Made by a program: the position numbers and the translations under genes
Source: Alphaproteobacteria bacterium
GTDB taxonomy: Bacteria > Pseudomonadota > Alphaproteobacteria > Caulobacterales > Maricaulaceae
Length of the DNA stretch: 64,000 nt
NCBI GenBank assembly: GCA_024742735.1
Contig: JANSXV010000004.1
Span: forward strand, 368,093 to 432,092
Direction of reading: 5' to 3'
Notes under the pieces: model-generated
What the model saw: only the letters and a program-made list of their open reading frames with translations
What the model was told of the DNA's origin: nothing
Databases searched by the model: none
Shown here: positions 57,006-64,000 of the stretch, piece after piece
Layout: each line of letters starts with the position of its first letter
How positions within the stretch are numbered: the stretch's first letter is position 1

Positions 57006-57902
57006 ATGACCCACAACCCGCCCCCCGGCTTCACCTGGCCCAATGGCGCGAAGCTCGCCTTCTCAATGGTCGTCAATGTCGAGGAAGGCGCGGAGAAGAA
57101 TATTCGTGACGGCGACAAGGGGCCGGAACCCGTCGACGAGCTGGGCGCGACGCCGGCCAAGGCGAATATCCGCGTCCACGGCAATGAGACGAACTACCAG
57201 TACGGCATCAATCGCGGCGCGCCGCGGGTCTTCAAGCTGCTGGACAAGTACAGGATTCCCGCGACGTGGACCGCCTGCTCCCAGGCGCTCGAGCGTGCGC
57301 CCCAGATCGCTGAGCAGATCATGGCGCGCGGCGATGAACCGTGCTGCCACGGCTATCGCTGGAAGTTCACCGCCTTCATGGATGAGGACCGCGAGCGCGA
57401 ATTCATCCGCATGGGCGCCGACAGCATCAAACAGACCTGCGGGCGCCTGCCGGCGGGCTATCTGTCACGCTACCTCCATTCTGACCGCTTGCGCGGCCTC
57501 CTCATCGAGGAGGGCTATCGCTATCACATGGACGATTATTCCGACGACTTTCCGTATTGGGACGTGGTCGATCTGCCTTCAGGGGGCAAGAAGCCCATCA
57601 TCGTCCTGCCCTACGCCATCGATTCCAACGACATGAAGTTCTGGCTGGCGCCGAGCTTCACCGCGAAGGACTGGGTGCAATACGCCAAGGACACGTTCGA
57701 CTGGCTGCTGGCCGAAGCCAATGAAGACGGCGCCCGAATGATGAGCCTGGGTCTGCACCTCAGGATCATCGGCCGGCCCGGCCGGATCGGGGCGCTGGAT
57801 GAAGTCCTGGACTACATCACGAGCAAGGACGGCGTCTGGATCGCCACCCGCGAACAGATCGCCGAAGCCTTCGCGGCGGCGGTCCCCGCGCCCGAGGTGT
57901 AA
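57006..57902 (+). CDS. Polysaccharide deacetylase family protein (PuuE-like)
   Basis: The 298-residue protein has the NodB-homology core: AKLAFSMVVNVEEGAE (metal Asp replaced by Asn-Val-Glu), GVNRG-like NYQYGINRGAPRVFKLLDKYRIPATWTACSQALERAP, CCHGYRW (His), and DYSDDFPYWDVV. LGLHLRIIGRPGRIGALDEVLDYI matches allantoinase-type PuuE proteins rather than chitin deacetylases. It lacks a signal peptide, so it acts in the cytoplasm, probably on a cyclic amide. It is flanked by two palindromic repeats. Confidence 0.8.
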   Translation: MTHNPPPGFTWPNGAKLAFSMVVNVEEGAEKNIRDGDKGPEPVDELGATPAKANIRVHGNETNYQYGINRGAPRVFKLLDKYRIPATWTACSQALERAPQIAEQIMARGDEPCCHGYRWKFTAFMDEDREREFIRMGADSIKQTCGRLPAGYLSRYLHSDRLRGLLIEEGYRYHMDDYSDDFPYWDVVDLPSGGKKPIIVLPYAIDSNDMKFWLAPSFTAKDWVQYAKDTFDWLLAEANEDGARMMSLGLHLRIIGRPGRIGALDEVLDYITSKDGVWIATREQIAEAFAAAVPAPEV

Positions 57903-57910
57903 TCTTCTTT

Positions 57911-58018
57911 GAATTCCCGGACGGAGCCCGGATGAAGTCCGGGCGCAGCTCCGGGACCTGTTGGAATACGACCACGAGCCCCCGGCTCTGCGCCCTTCGG
58001 GCTTGGCCGGGGTTTCAG
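57911..58018. repeat. Intergenic palindromic repeat, copy 3
   Basis: Begins GAATTCCCGGACGG; contains GAGCCCGGATGAAGTCCGGGC hairpins and CGCAGCTCCGGGACCT, then an inverted part with CCCCGGCTCTGCGCCC. It ends near the ribosome site of the next gene. Confidence 0.6.
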
Positions 58019-58038
58019 CTCCTAAGGAAGAAAGTCCC

Positions 58039-58662
58039 ATGAAGACCACCCTCACCGCCCTCGCCCTGACCGCCGCCCTCGCAGCGCCGGCCCTGGCTCA
58101 ACACGAACGCGCCGAAGCCCTCGCCGAGGTTCTGGCCGGCTCCTTCACCACGATTGAGCAGTCCTCGACCGACGGCTGGGGCCATGTGGAGAGCGAGCTG
58201 GTGCGCATCTGGCCCGACCGCGAAGACGGGGTCTGGCTCTATCAGGAGAACGCCTGGCTCGGGAACAGCCCCGACGAGACCGACTGGAGCGCCAAGGAGC
58301 GCCCCTACTTCCAGCGCATCATCCGCCTGGTGCAGACCGACGAGACCACCGTGCTGCGCACCATCTATTCCATGACCGATGCCCAGAGCGTGGTGGGCGC
58401 CTTCGAAACGCCGGAGGTCATCGCGGCCGACCAGCTGGGCGCGCCAAACTGCTCGGGCCCTGTGGAACGGATCGCGGAAGGCTGGTGGGTTGCAGACTTC
58501 CCCACCTGCCCCAGCAATCTGCGCGGCGCAGTGCGCACGCACTCGCGCTCCATCCATGGCCCGGACGGGTTTGTGAACTGGGACCGCGGTTTCACCGCTG
58601 AGGGCGACGTCGCCTGGGGACCGTCCGAGGGCGGCTATGTCTTCCAGCGCAAGGCCGAGTGA
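58039..58662 (+). CDS. CpcT/CpeT chromophore-lyase-like secreted protein
   Basis: The 207-residue protein starts at the ATG at 58039 (MKTTLTALALTAALAAPALA, a signal peptide). The mature part has EVLAGSFTTIEQSS, ELVRIWPDREDGVWLYQENAWLG, and RPYFQRIIRLVQTDETTVLRTIYSM, with NCSGPVERIAEGWWVADFPTCPSNLRGAVRTHSRSIHGPDGFVNWDRGF, matching the CpcT/CpeT family. In cyanobacteria these attach bilins to phycobiliproteins; here, with no phycobilisomes, the job is unknown, and the periplasmic location is unlike the original. Its stop meets that of the pilus tip gene (TGATCA). Confidence 0.8.
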   Translation: MKTTLTALALTAALAAPALAQHERAEALAEVLAGSFTTIEQSSTDGWGHVESELVRIWPDREDGVWLYQENAWLGNSPDETDWSAKERPYFQRIIRLVQTDETTVLRTIYSMTDAQSVVGAFETPEVIAADQLGAPNCSGPVERIAEGWWVADFPTCPSNLRGAVRTHSRSIHGPDGFVNWDRGFTAEGDVAWGPSEGGYVFQRKAE

Positions 58663-59568
58663 TCAGCGCACCGGTTCCACATAAACCGTGACGAGGTCCG
58701 CGTACTTGCCTGCGCGGGCCGCGCCGACCTCGCCGATCGTGACATCGAAGATCAACTCTTCCGCCGCGCCCGGCTGGAGTGGATCGCGCAGGACGAGCGC
58801 CGGCGCGGACAGGTCCACCGGGCGCCCGTCGAGCTGGGCGGTGTAGGCGATGCGCTCGTCACGCCGGCCGCCCTCGCGCACCAGAGCGCCTGCGTTCTCG
58901 CTGGTCAGAGTCAAACGATAGGCGGCGTTGGCGCGCACACGCAGGACGATGGCGCGCCGCTCACCGGTCTCCAGCTCCTCAAAATCGACCACGTCATAGC
59001 TGCGCCCGGCATCGAAGGCCTGTCCCGGTTGGCGCGCGAGATTGATCTCGGCGCGGCTGTGGACCTGGGTGCGCAAAGTCAGGCCCAGCTCATCGGCCAG
59101 CCGGCCGCCGCCGCGCTGGTCGAACAGGCGCACGGCGATGCGCTCGGAATAGGCCCCCGCCGGCGCAGTCTGGCCCGATGTAATAGACAGCCGGACTGTC
59201 AGTTCCAGCTCCGTTTCATCTTTCTGGAAGCGGCCGCTCAACCGGTCGCGCCCCCGGGTCGTGTTCTCCAGCACCTGTCCGCTTTCGTCGATGATCTCAT
59301 AGCGCAGCTCGGCGCCGGCTCCGGTTAGAAAGCGGTCCCGTCCGCCGCCGGCCTCGGAGACGAAATTGATGAAGAACCGGCAGTTATTGCGGTCGGTCGA
59401 GCGCACGATGGTCAGCCGCATCGGCTCATCCACGCCGTCCGCCTCGTCATAGTCGGGACTGCGCGGTTCGATCAGGCGCGCAATGGCGAGGCCCTCGCAG
59501 CGGTCCTGCGCGGCGGCGGGCGCGGCGAGCCCGGCCATCAAGGCCAGCAGGATGAGACGGGCGATCAT
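58663..59568 (-). CDS. Pilus tip or minor subunit, spore-coat-U-like
   Basis: The 301-residue protein has a signal peptide ending APAAA. The N-terminal half (CEGLAIARLIEPRSPDYDEADGVDE, MRLTIVRSTDRNNCRFFINFVSEAGGGRDRF) has two cysteines. The C-terminal half ends with a strand-rich domain closing KYADLVTVYVEPVR, as in spore-coat-U pilins. It overlaps the usher by 4 bases and is last in the operon, the usual place of a tip adhesin. Function inferred from position. Confidence 0.7.
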   Translation of the reverse strand: MIARLILLALMAGLAAPAAAQDRCEGLAIARLIEPRSPDYDEADGVDEPMRLTIVRSTDRNNCRFFINFVSEAGGGRDRFLTGAGAELRYEIIDESGQVLENTTRGRDRLSGRFQKDETELELTVRLSITSGQTAPAGAYSERIAVRLFDQRGGGRLADELGLTLRTQVHSRAEINLARQPGQAFDAGRSYDVVDFEELETGERRAIVLRVRANAAYRLTLTSENAGALVREGGRRDERIAYTAQLDGRPVDLSAPALVLRDPLQPGAAEELIFDVTIGEVGAARAGKYADLVTVYVEPVR

Positions 59569-62063
59569 GAACGGATCTCCTCAAAGGGCGCGAGCTGAAG
59601 GTCGCCGGCTTCCACAAGACCGGCGGCGGTTTCCGGCACGGTGAACTCGGCGGCGTATATCCGGCCCAGATTGACCTCGAACCGCCAGCGGCCCGGCGAC
59701 AGGCCGGCGGCGACAAAGCGCCCGGTGCGGTTGGTGAAGACCTGCACAGGCTCGCCGGAACCATCCACGCGCACGACCCGGGCGCCGGCCAGACTCACCG
59801 GCCGGCCATCGGGAAGGATCGCCGCGCCCATGGCGGTCGCCGCCGCATCGGAGCCCACGCGCAGAGCATAGCCGGAAAAGACCGGCGGGCGGACCTCGAA
59901 AGCGCCGCGCCCCAGATCATAGCCGGGCGGCAGATCGGCGACATCATACTCGATCACCCGGTTGCGATAGCTGGACAGGTCGGGCAGCAGGGCCGGCCCG
60001 AAAGCGCCCGCCGCGGCGCGGGGCCGGCCGGCCTCCACATCCACGTCCAGCGAACGGTCGGCCAGATTGGGATGGCGGCGCAAAATCGCGAAGCTCTCCC
60101 CCACCGGCCGTCCGACCGCGACCACCCCGTCCGCCGCTGCGATGGAAAAGGCCAGGTTCGCCCGCGTGCGTCGCTCGGTCAGGGTCGAGCCGGGATCGGC
60201 GTAGTTCGCTTCGTGACTGACTTCGGTCTCGAAGCGATTGGCCACGTAGGAGGCCTCGCCGGTCAGGGTCGACGCGCCGGGCCGGGTCTCCGCCGCCGCC
60301 GACCAGCCCAGGGAGCCGGGGATGGACCGGGCCGGCTGGATCGCTTCCAGGATGGTCGCGCGCGAGAGGCTGTCATAACGGGCTCTCGCGAACCGGCCCC
60401 GGCCCAGACGGGCGGACAGAGACACGAAGGCGCCCAGGCGGGTCTCATCCTCGTCAAACGCCCGGTCGGCGGTCAGGCTGACCAGCGCTGTCACGGGACC
60501 GAAGGGCCGCGACAGGGTCGCATTCGCGCCCCAGCTGTCCGCCCGCCCCTGGCGGCCATACTCATAGCGCGCACCGGCCGACGCATAGACGCCGCCGGGC
60601 AAGGGCGCGGACAGGCGGGCGGACGTCGATCCGGCGATGGCGTTGTCAGCGGCGAAATCGCCAAGCTGGGAGAAGCGCGCGCCCACATAGTCGCCGGCGA
60701 TGTCGAACCGCAGCTCTTCAAGGCCCAGGAACTGCTCAAGGCGCACCTCATAGGCGCCCTCCACCGCCCCGTCCCAGGCCGCGCCGGCCTGGGATGCGGC
60801 GGCGTGAAATTCCAATGCGCCGCCCAGCCCTGCGAAGACGAAGCCCGCGCCCAGCTGGTGCACATCGCCGTCGGTCTGGCCGTCCAGCGCCCCGGTCAGG
60901 CGGTCGGTCAGGCCGAAACGATGGCGGAAGCTGGCGTTGAACCGGTCGACATCATACTCGGTGTCGCCCTGGGCCCGGTCGAACGGCACGCCGATCGCAT
61001 AGGTGAATTCCGACAGTCCCGGTGTCAGCAGCGCCTTGTCGGAGAAGGCTGAAAAGGACAGGCGCTCGCTGCGCCCGGCATCGTCTTCGATGACGATCTC
61101 GATCTCGTTCGCGCCGTCATAGAAGGCGAAGTCGCGCACATCATAGCGGCCTGCACGAAGACGCAGCGTGCGCAGGAGCGCGCCATTGAGATAAACCTGC
61201 ACCAGGCTTGTCTGCTCCAGCGTGAAGTCATAGCGCCCGCCGGGCTGAACGAGGCGGGAGGGCGTCAGGGCGTCGTATTCCCGCTCGACTGCGAAGCCCA
61301 GAATCGGCTCGGCGCCCTGAAACGGCGCGGTGGCGTAGCGGATGTCGCCCAGGCGGAACCGCATGAGGCGCTCAAGATCGTCCTGGATCAGAAACACATC
61401 CCCGCGACGCCACTCATGGGCGCCGCCATCCTCCCGCCAGACGCCGGCGCCCACCAGAGCGGGGCCCCGCGCTCCGAAGAGACGCGCTGCGCCGTCCAGA
61501 TCCAGGCGGGACGGCGCCCGCCCGGCTGCACCAAATTCGCTTTCGTGGACATAGCCGCCCGACAGCCGGACATTCAGAAAGGCCGACCGGTTCGCCGGCG
61601 CGTCAGGGGTCGCCGATTGCAGAGGTTCGCGCCGGACCGAAATCGCCACAGCCCTGAGGCGCTCCATGGGAATGTCGAGGACCAGCGCCGCCGAGCGATT
61701 GTCGAACCGCAGGTCAAACCCTGTCTGATCAGCAAGGCTCGCCACGGGCGCAAACCCGCCACCATCCCCCAGCCCGGCGCCGAAGTCCGCAAGCGCTTCG
61801 TCGGAAAGCGTCTCAGCCAGCACCGCGCGCAGAGCCGGCAGGGACACTTCAAGGGCGTTGAAATTCGCCATGTCCACCGGGACAGCCCCGGCGTCGACGC
61901 CGTTGACCAGCAGCGGCAGCTCGATGACCACGCGGCGCGGTTCGTCCGCGGCCGGCTGGGCGGCTGCGGCGGCGGACATGCTGAGAAGGAGAATCAGGAT
62001 CACCGGCCCGATGAGCCGGTGAAAACGGGTGGGACCCGCCCCGAGGTCGCGCTGGCGCTCCAT
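59565..62063 (-). CDS. Outer membrane usher of a spore-coat-U type pilus
   Basis: Start at the ATG complement 62061-62063 (MERQRDLGAGPTRF) with AGAGGGGGG upstream; 832 residues. After a signal segment come ushers' N-terminal domain (RVVIELPLLVNGVDAGAVPVDM), the barrel beginning ARLFGARGPALVGAGVWRED, a plug-like region (VQVYLNGALLRTLRLRAGRYDVRDFAFYDGANEIEIVIEDDAGR), and the C-terminal YAAEFTVPETAAGLVEAGDL. The PVSLAGARVVRVDGSGEPVQVFTNRTGRFVAAGLSPGRWRFEVN end is the usual C-terminal domain. It translocates pilus subunits across the outer membrane. Confidence 0.85.
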   Translation of the reverse strand: MERQRDLGAGPTRFHRLIGPVILILLLSMSAAAAAQPAADEPRRVVIELPLLVNGVDAGAVPVDMANFNALEVSLPALRAVLAETLSDEALADFGAGLGDGGGFAPVASLADQTGFDLRFDNRSAALVLDIPMERLRAVAISVRREPLQSATPDAPANRSAFLNVRLSGGYVHESEFGAAGRAPSRLDLDGAARLFGARGPALVGAGVWREDGGAHEWRRGDVFLIQDDLERLMRFRLGDIRYATAPFQGAEPILGFAVEREYDALTPSRLVQPGGRYDFTLEQTSLVQVYLNGALLRTLRLRAGRYDVRDFAFYDGANEIEIVIEDDAGRSERLSFSAFSDKALLTPGLSEFTYAIGVPFDRAQGDTEYDVDRFNASFRHRFGLTDRLTGALDGQTDGDVHQLGAGFVFAGLGGALEFHAAASQAGAAWDGAVEGAYEVRLEQFLGLEELRFDIAGDYVGARFSQLGDFAADNAIAGSTSARLSAPLPGGVYASAGARYEYGRQGRADSWGANATLSRPFGPVTALVSLTADRAFDEDETRLGAFVSLSARLGRGRFARARYDSLSRATILEAIQPARSIPGSLGWSAAAETRPGASTLTGEASYVANRFETEVSHEANYADPGSTLTERRTRANLAFSIAAADGVVAVGRPVGESFAILRRHPNLADRSLDVDVEAGRPRAAAGAFGPALLPDLSSYRNRVIEYDVADLPPGYDLGRGAFEVRPPVFSGYALRVGSDAAATAMGAAILPDGRPVSLAGARVVRVDGSGEPVQVFTNRTGRFVAAGLSPGRWRFEVNLGRIYAAEFTVPETAAGLVEAGDLQLAPFEEIRS

Positions 62064-62169
62064 CGCCCCCCTCTGACGATTGTGTGCCGCGCTGACACTA
62101 TCAGGGCGAGCCCCGGACCGACAGACGCAAAGAGCGTGCAAGTTCGAACGCGTTTGCATCCAGCGGTCC

Positions 62170-62189
62170 ATCCGGCCCCCCGGCCGGAT
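62170..62189 (-). other. Hairpin between chaperone and usher genes
   Basis: ATCCGGCC-CCCC-GGCCGGAT: an 8-bp perfect stem at the chaperone stop. It separates the chaperone and usher coding regions (125 bases apart) and may reduce read-through to the usher. Confidence 0.55.
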
Positions 62190-62917
62190 CAGTCTCGCGT
62201 CGGCAGGGCCGCGCTGAGCGCCCTGGCCGGAAAGTCCTCAGGCAGGGCGATGCGCACTTCGCGCACAGCACCGGCGGCGATCAGCGTGTTGCCCATGGCT
62301 TCGGCCAGCTCATCGCCGGTGTATTCGTGAGTGACGCCGCCAGCCGACACCGTCAGGCCGCGATCGCCCAGATAGGCGTGGCGGTCTCCGGAGTTTTGCA
62401 CCCGCACCACGGCGGCTCCGCCTTCGCGGCCTGCCGAAGCGATGGCGAGCTCCGCCTCGGCATCGGCAGGCGAGACATGGACGGCCGCGCCGAAATTGAA
62501 CAGGAACTGCACGCCGGAGCCTTCAGCCTCTTCAGGCGTAAAGTCGACCGGCAGCTGCTCGACCATGACGATGAAGTCATGACTGCGCTCCACCGGACCG
62601 CCGACCCATTCCACGCGCACGACCTGGGTCTCGCCCGGCGGCACGATGGCCTGGGGCGGGAAGACCAGCAGCGGCGCGCCGGAGCGCTCGGTCTGGCGCT
62701 CGCCGGTCTCGCTGATGGTCCAGTCCACCGCATAGGCTTCAAAGGTCAGGGGACGGTCGGTGGTGTTCTCCACGCGCAGCTGCCCGGAGCGTTCACGGCC
62801 GGTGTCCTCCAGCTCGATGAGAAGCGGCGTGACCCGGTACGCGTTCGCCGCAGCCGCCAGACAGGCGACCCCGGCCAGAGCTGCAGCGATGAATTTGAAA
62901 GACTTGAACATGGTCAT
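62189..62917 (-). CDS. Periplasmic pilus chaperone
   Basis: Start at the ATG complement 62915-62917 (MTMFKSFKFIAAALAG); 242 residues. The signal peptide ends AANA. The PapD-like first domain has YRVTPLLIELEDTGRERSGQLRVENTTDRPLTFEAYAVDW and the PPQAIVPPGETQVVRVEWVGG strands G1/F1. FNFGAAVHVSPAD and the second domain follow, ending PEDFPARALSAALPTRD. It hands subunits to the usher. The family is the archaic/sigma type. Confidence 0.85.
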   Translation of the reverse strand: MTMFKSFKFIAAALAGVACLAAAANAYRVTPLLIELEDTGRERSGQLRVENTTDRPLTFEAYAVDWTISETGERQTERSGAPLLVFPPQAIVPPGETQVVRVEWVGGPVERSHDFIVMVEQLPVDFTPEEAEGSGVQFLFNFGAAVHVSPADAEAELAIASAGREGGAAVVRVQNSGDRHAYLGDRGLTVSAGGVTHEYTGDELAEAMGNTLIAAGAVREVRIALPEDFPARALSAALPTRD

Positions 62918-63028
62918 GGCCCCCACAGCCCTTTCATACGCGTGATCGATTCTCACAGTCTAACCGCGATCGGGCCGGCGCGCCTTAAGGGAGGAGGATC
63001 AGGCGGCCGGCCCTACGCGGAACGTCTC

Positions 63029-63508
63029 TTACGGGAGGATCGAGACGGTCACGGTGTCACGGTATTCGTCGGCGGGCGGGTTGTACGGGTTCAGGTTGGT
63101 CGAGATCGCGAAGGAGCGCGTCTGGGTCCCGTTCACCGGCCAGTTGTTGACCAGCATCGGCAGAGCCTGGGCGTTGCCGCCGCCGCCGGAGACCTGGCCC
63201 AGATAGGGGATCTCGAAGCCGGTTTCATCGCCGCGCAGTTTCGAGCCGTTGGCCGAGGCGAATTCGATGGTGCGCGTGCCGCCCTGACCGTTGCAGACCA
63301 GGCTCACCGAAGCGGTGGTCAGCGAGGAGACCGGCTGGGACAGGTCGATGCCCGTGCAGCGGTCCGGCGCGCCGCAATAGTGCTCGACGGTGCAGGTCAG
63401 CGGCACCTGGCCGTTCAGTTCGAAGGAGGTCGATTGCTGGGCCTGGGCGGCGCCGGCGGCGGAGGTCAGTGCGATGGCGGAAGCAGCGATCTGGATAAAG
63501 CGGTTCAT
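63029..63508 (-). CDS. Spore-coat protein U-like major pilin
   Basis: The 159-residue protein has a signal peptide ending AAQA and starts QQSTSFELNGQVPLTCTVEHYCGAPDRCTGIDLSQPVSSLTTASVSLVCNGQGG, with a Cys pair. The C-terminus ends with the strand DEYRDTVTVSILP that donates to the next subunit in archaic and related chaperone-usher pili. It is the first gene of the pilus operon, followed by chaperone, usher and tip. Translation begins at 63508. Confidence 0.82.
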   Translation of the reverse strand: MNRFIQIAASAIALTSAAGAAQAQQSTSFELNGQVPLTCTVEHYCGAPDRCTGIDLSQPVSSLTTASVSLVCNGQGGTRTIEFASANGSKLRGDETGFEIPYLGQVSGGGGNAQALPMLVNNWPVNGTQTRSFAISTNLNPYNPPADEYRDTVTVSILP

Positions 63509-63712
63509 GGTGTCAGCCCCATTGGTTGGTTTCGTCGGTTTCCATCGGCGGGCCGGTTTTCCGTTCCGCCATGGTTGACGTTTTGCTGGAGCTCTGGGGC
63601 ATGATTACCGCCTGATTAAGGTTTTATCGCCCCAACCAAGGCCATTCGGCCCCAACTGGGGCGAAAACCGTCCGAATGGGGCCGGTTTCGGACCGCGCCG
63701 TTCAGAAAGCGT
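63509..63712. promoter_or_regulatory. Upstream region of the pilus operon with inverted repeats
   Basis: Several repeats of CGCCCCA/TGGGGCG and a TCCGAA ... TTTCGGA pair between 63601 and 63690 allow strong secondary structure. The pilin promoter must lie here; I see no good -35/-10 pair. Confidence 0.4.
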
Positions 63713-63760
63713 TCAGGCTCGCGGCGCGTATGGGGCGAACAGGCTGTTCAAACTCGGGAA

Positions 63761-64000
63761 TCGAGCCTGAAGGACTCGCAAGGGCGATCGCCCGTCCGCA
63801 GCGAAGCGCGATCTGTGCGCGCGCGAAAGCGAGGACCGACTGAGCGGACGCGAGGGAGGATCAGTAAAAACCGAGCCCGAAGGGCTCGCAAGGCGAACAG
63901 CCGCCCGCAGCGAGAGGCGAGCAAAGCGAGCCGGCAAGCGAGGACCGACTGAGCGAACGCGAGGGAGAATCAGTAAAAACCGAGCCCGAAGGGCTCGCAA
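63761..64000 (+). repeat. Tandem repeat of about 110 bp, running off the window
   Basis: Units begin at 63761, 63871 and 63980 (periods 110 and 109). Each starts CGAGCCCGAAGGGCTCGCAA (a GAGCCC-GAA-GGGCTC hairpin) and holds GGCGAACAGCCGCCCGCAGC or similar, AAGCGAGGACCGACTGAGCG and a TCAGTAAAAACC junction. The first unit is the most diverged. The same unit lies inverted after the displaced tRNA at 50311-50420. Confidence 0.75.

Noticed and set aside
61416..63604. Two large plus-strand frames over the usher and chaperone genes
   Set aside because: Both usher and chaperone are complete with signal peptides on the minus strand, so these are shadows.
63713..64000. Ser/Arg/Leu-rich frame on the minus strand at the window end
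   Set aside because: It is the translation of the tandem repeat units and has no start signal.

Overview
This is a high-GC chromosomal segment of an alphaproteobacterium, most likely a marine, stalked or prosthecate-type relative of the Maricaulales/Hyphomonadaceae (tentative). The basis is the GC-rich codon use, a SapC-family protein, an RpoH of alphaproteobacterial type, an ArsR-methyltransferase fusion, 7-1-7 Fur-type boxes, and many outer-membrane proteins of the TonB-receptor, LptD, autotransporter, OmpW and DUF481 types. There is no rRNA, CRISPR array or insertion sequence. The only tRNA seen is tRNA-Arg(CCG).

Layout. 1-9.4 kb: a PagL-like lipid A deacylase (cut by the window edge), hisS, a DsbD-thioredoxin pair, sapC, ompW and a zinc-type TonB receptor with His/Asp-rich loops. 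9.4-22 kb: a divergent Zur regulator with a Zur box, a thioesterase, an ArsR-methyltransferase, a photolyase-like protein with inverted domain order, an isolated LptD, a 1191-residue trypsin-like autotransporter, and an aldo/keto reductase-SDR-SMP30 operon. 22-29 kb: glutamate synthase (gltD-gltB) and a divergent bfd-bfr iron-storage pair under two Fur-type boxes. 29-38 kb: a hydrolase/thioredoxin/FAD-oxidoreductase/PhzF operon, two related secreted trypsin-like proteases (one split by a transmembrane hairpin), a DUF481 protein, lysoplasmalogenase and a DUF3800 gene. 38-43 kb: rpoH, acetyltransferase, zinc-finger protein, ABC ATPase, and an XRE-regulator/membrane-protein operon ending in a 31-residue peptide.

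43.18-50.3 kb is a compact integrative element of about 7.08 kb inserted in tRNA-Arg(CCG). It carries a tyrosine integrase, an excisionase-like HTH protein, repeated candidate arm sites at both ends, a probable toxin/Panacea-antitoxin pair, and a 437-residue protein with the palm-domain motifs of family A DNA polymerases preceded by short direct repeats. It also carries a zinc-ribbon protein, a HEPN-like protein and a 46-residue membrane peptide. The displaced tRNA 3' end lies at the far boundary and differs from the present tRNA by compensatory T-stem changes. I regard this element, and the polymerase-like protein in it, as the best candidate for an undescribed system.

50.4-64 kb: a methyltransferase, divergent mnmH/selD (selenium use for tRNA 2-selenouridine), a divergent cluster of uncharacterised metabolism (methyltransferase; HapK-SDR-deacetylase) around a GntR-type palindrome, a CpcT/CpeT-like secreted protein, and a spore-coat-U type chaperone-usher pilus operon. 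Two families of intergenic repeats recur: palindromic elements of about 90-115 bp at 29.3, 56.9 and 57.9 kb, and a unit of about 110 bp seen once directly after the displaced tRNA end and in tandem at the right edge of the window.
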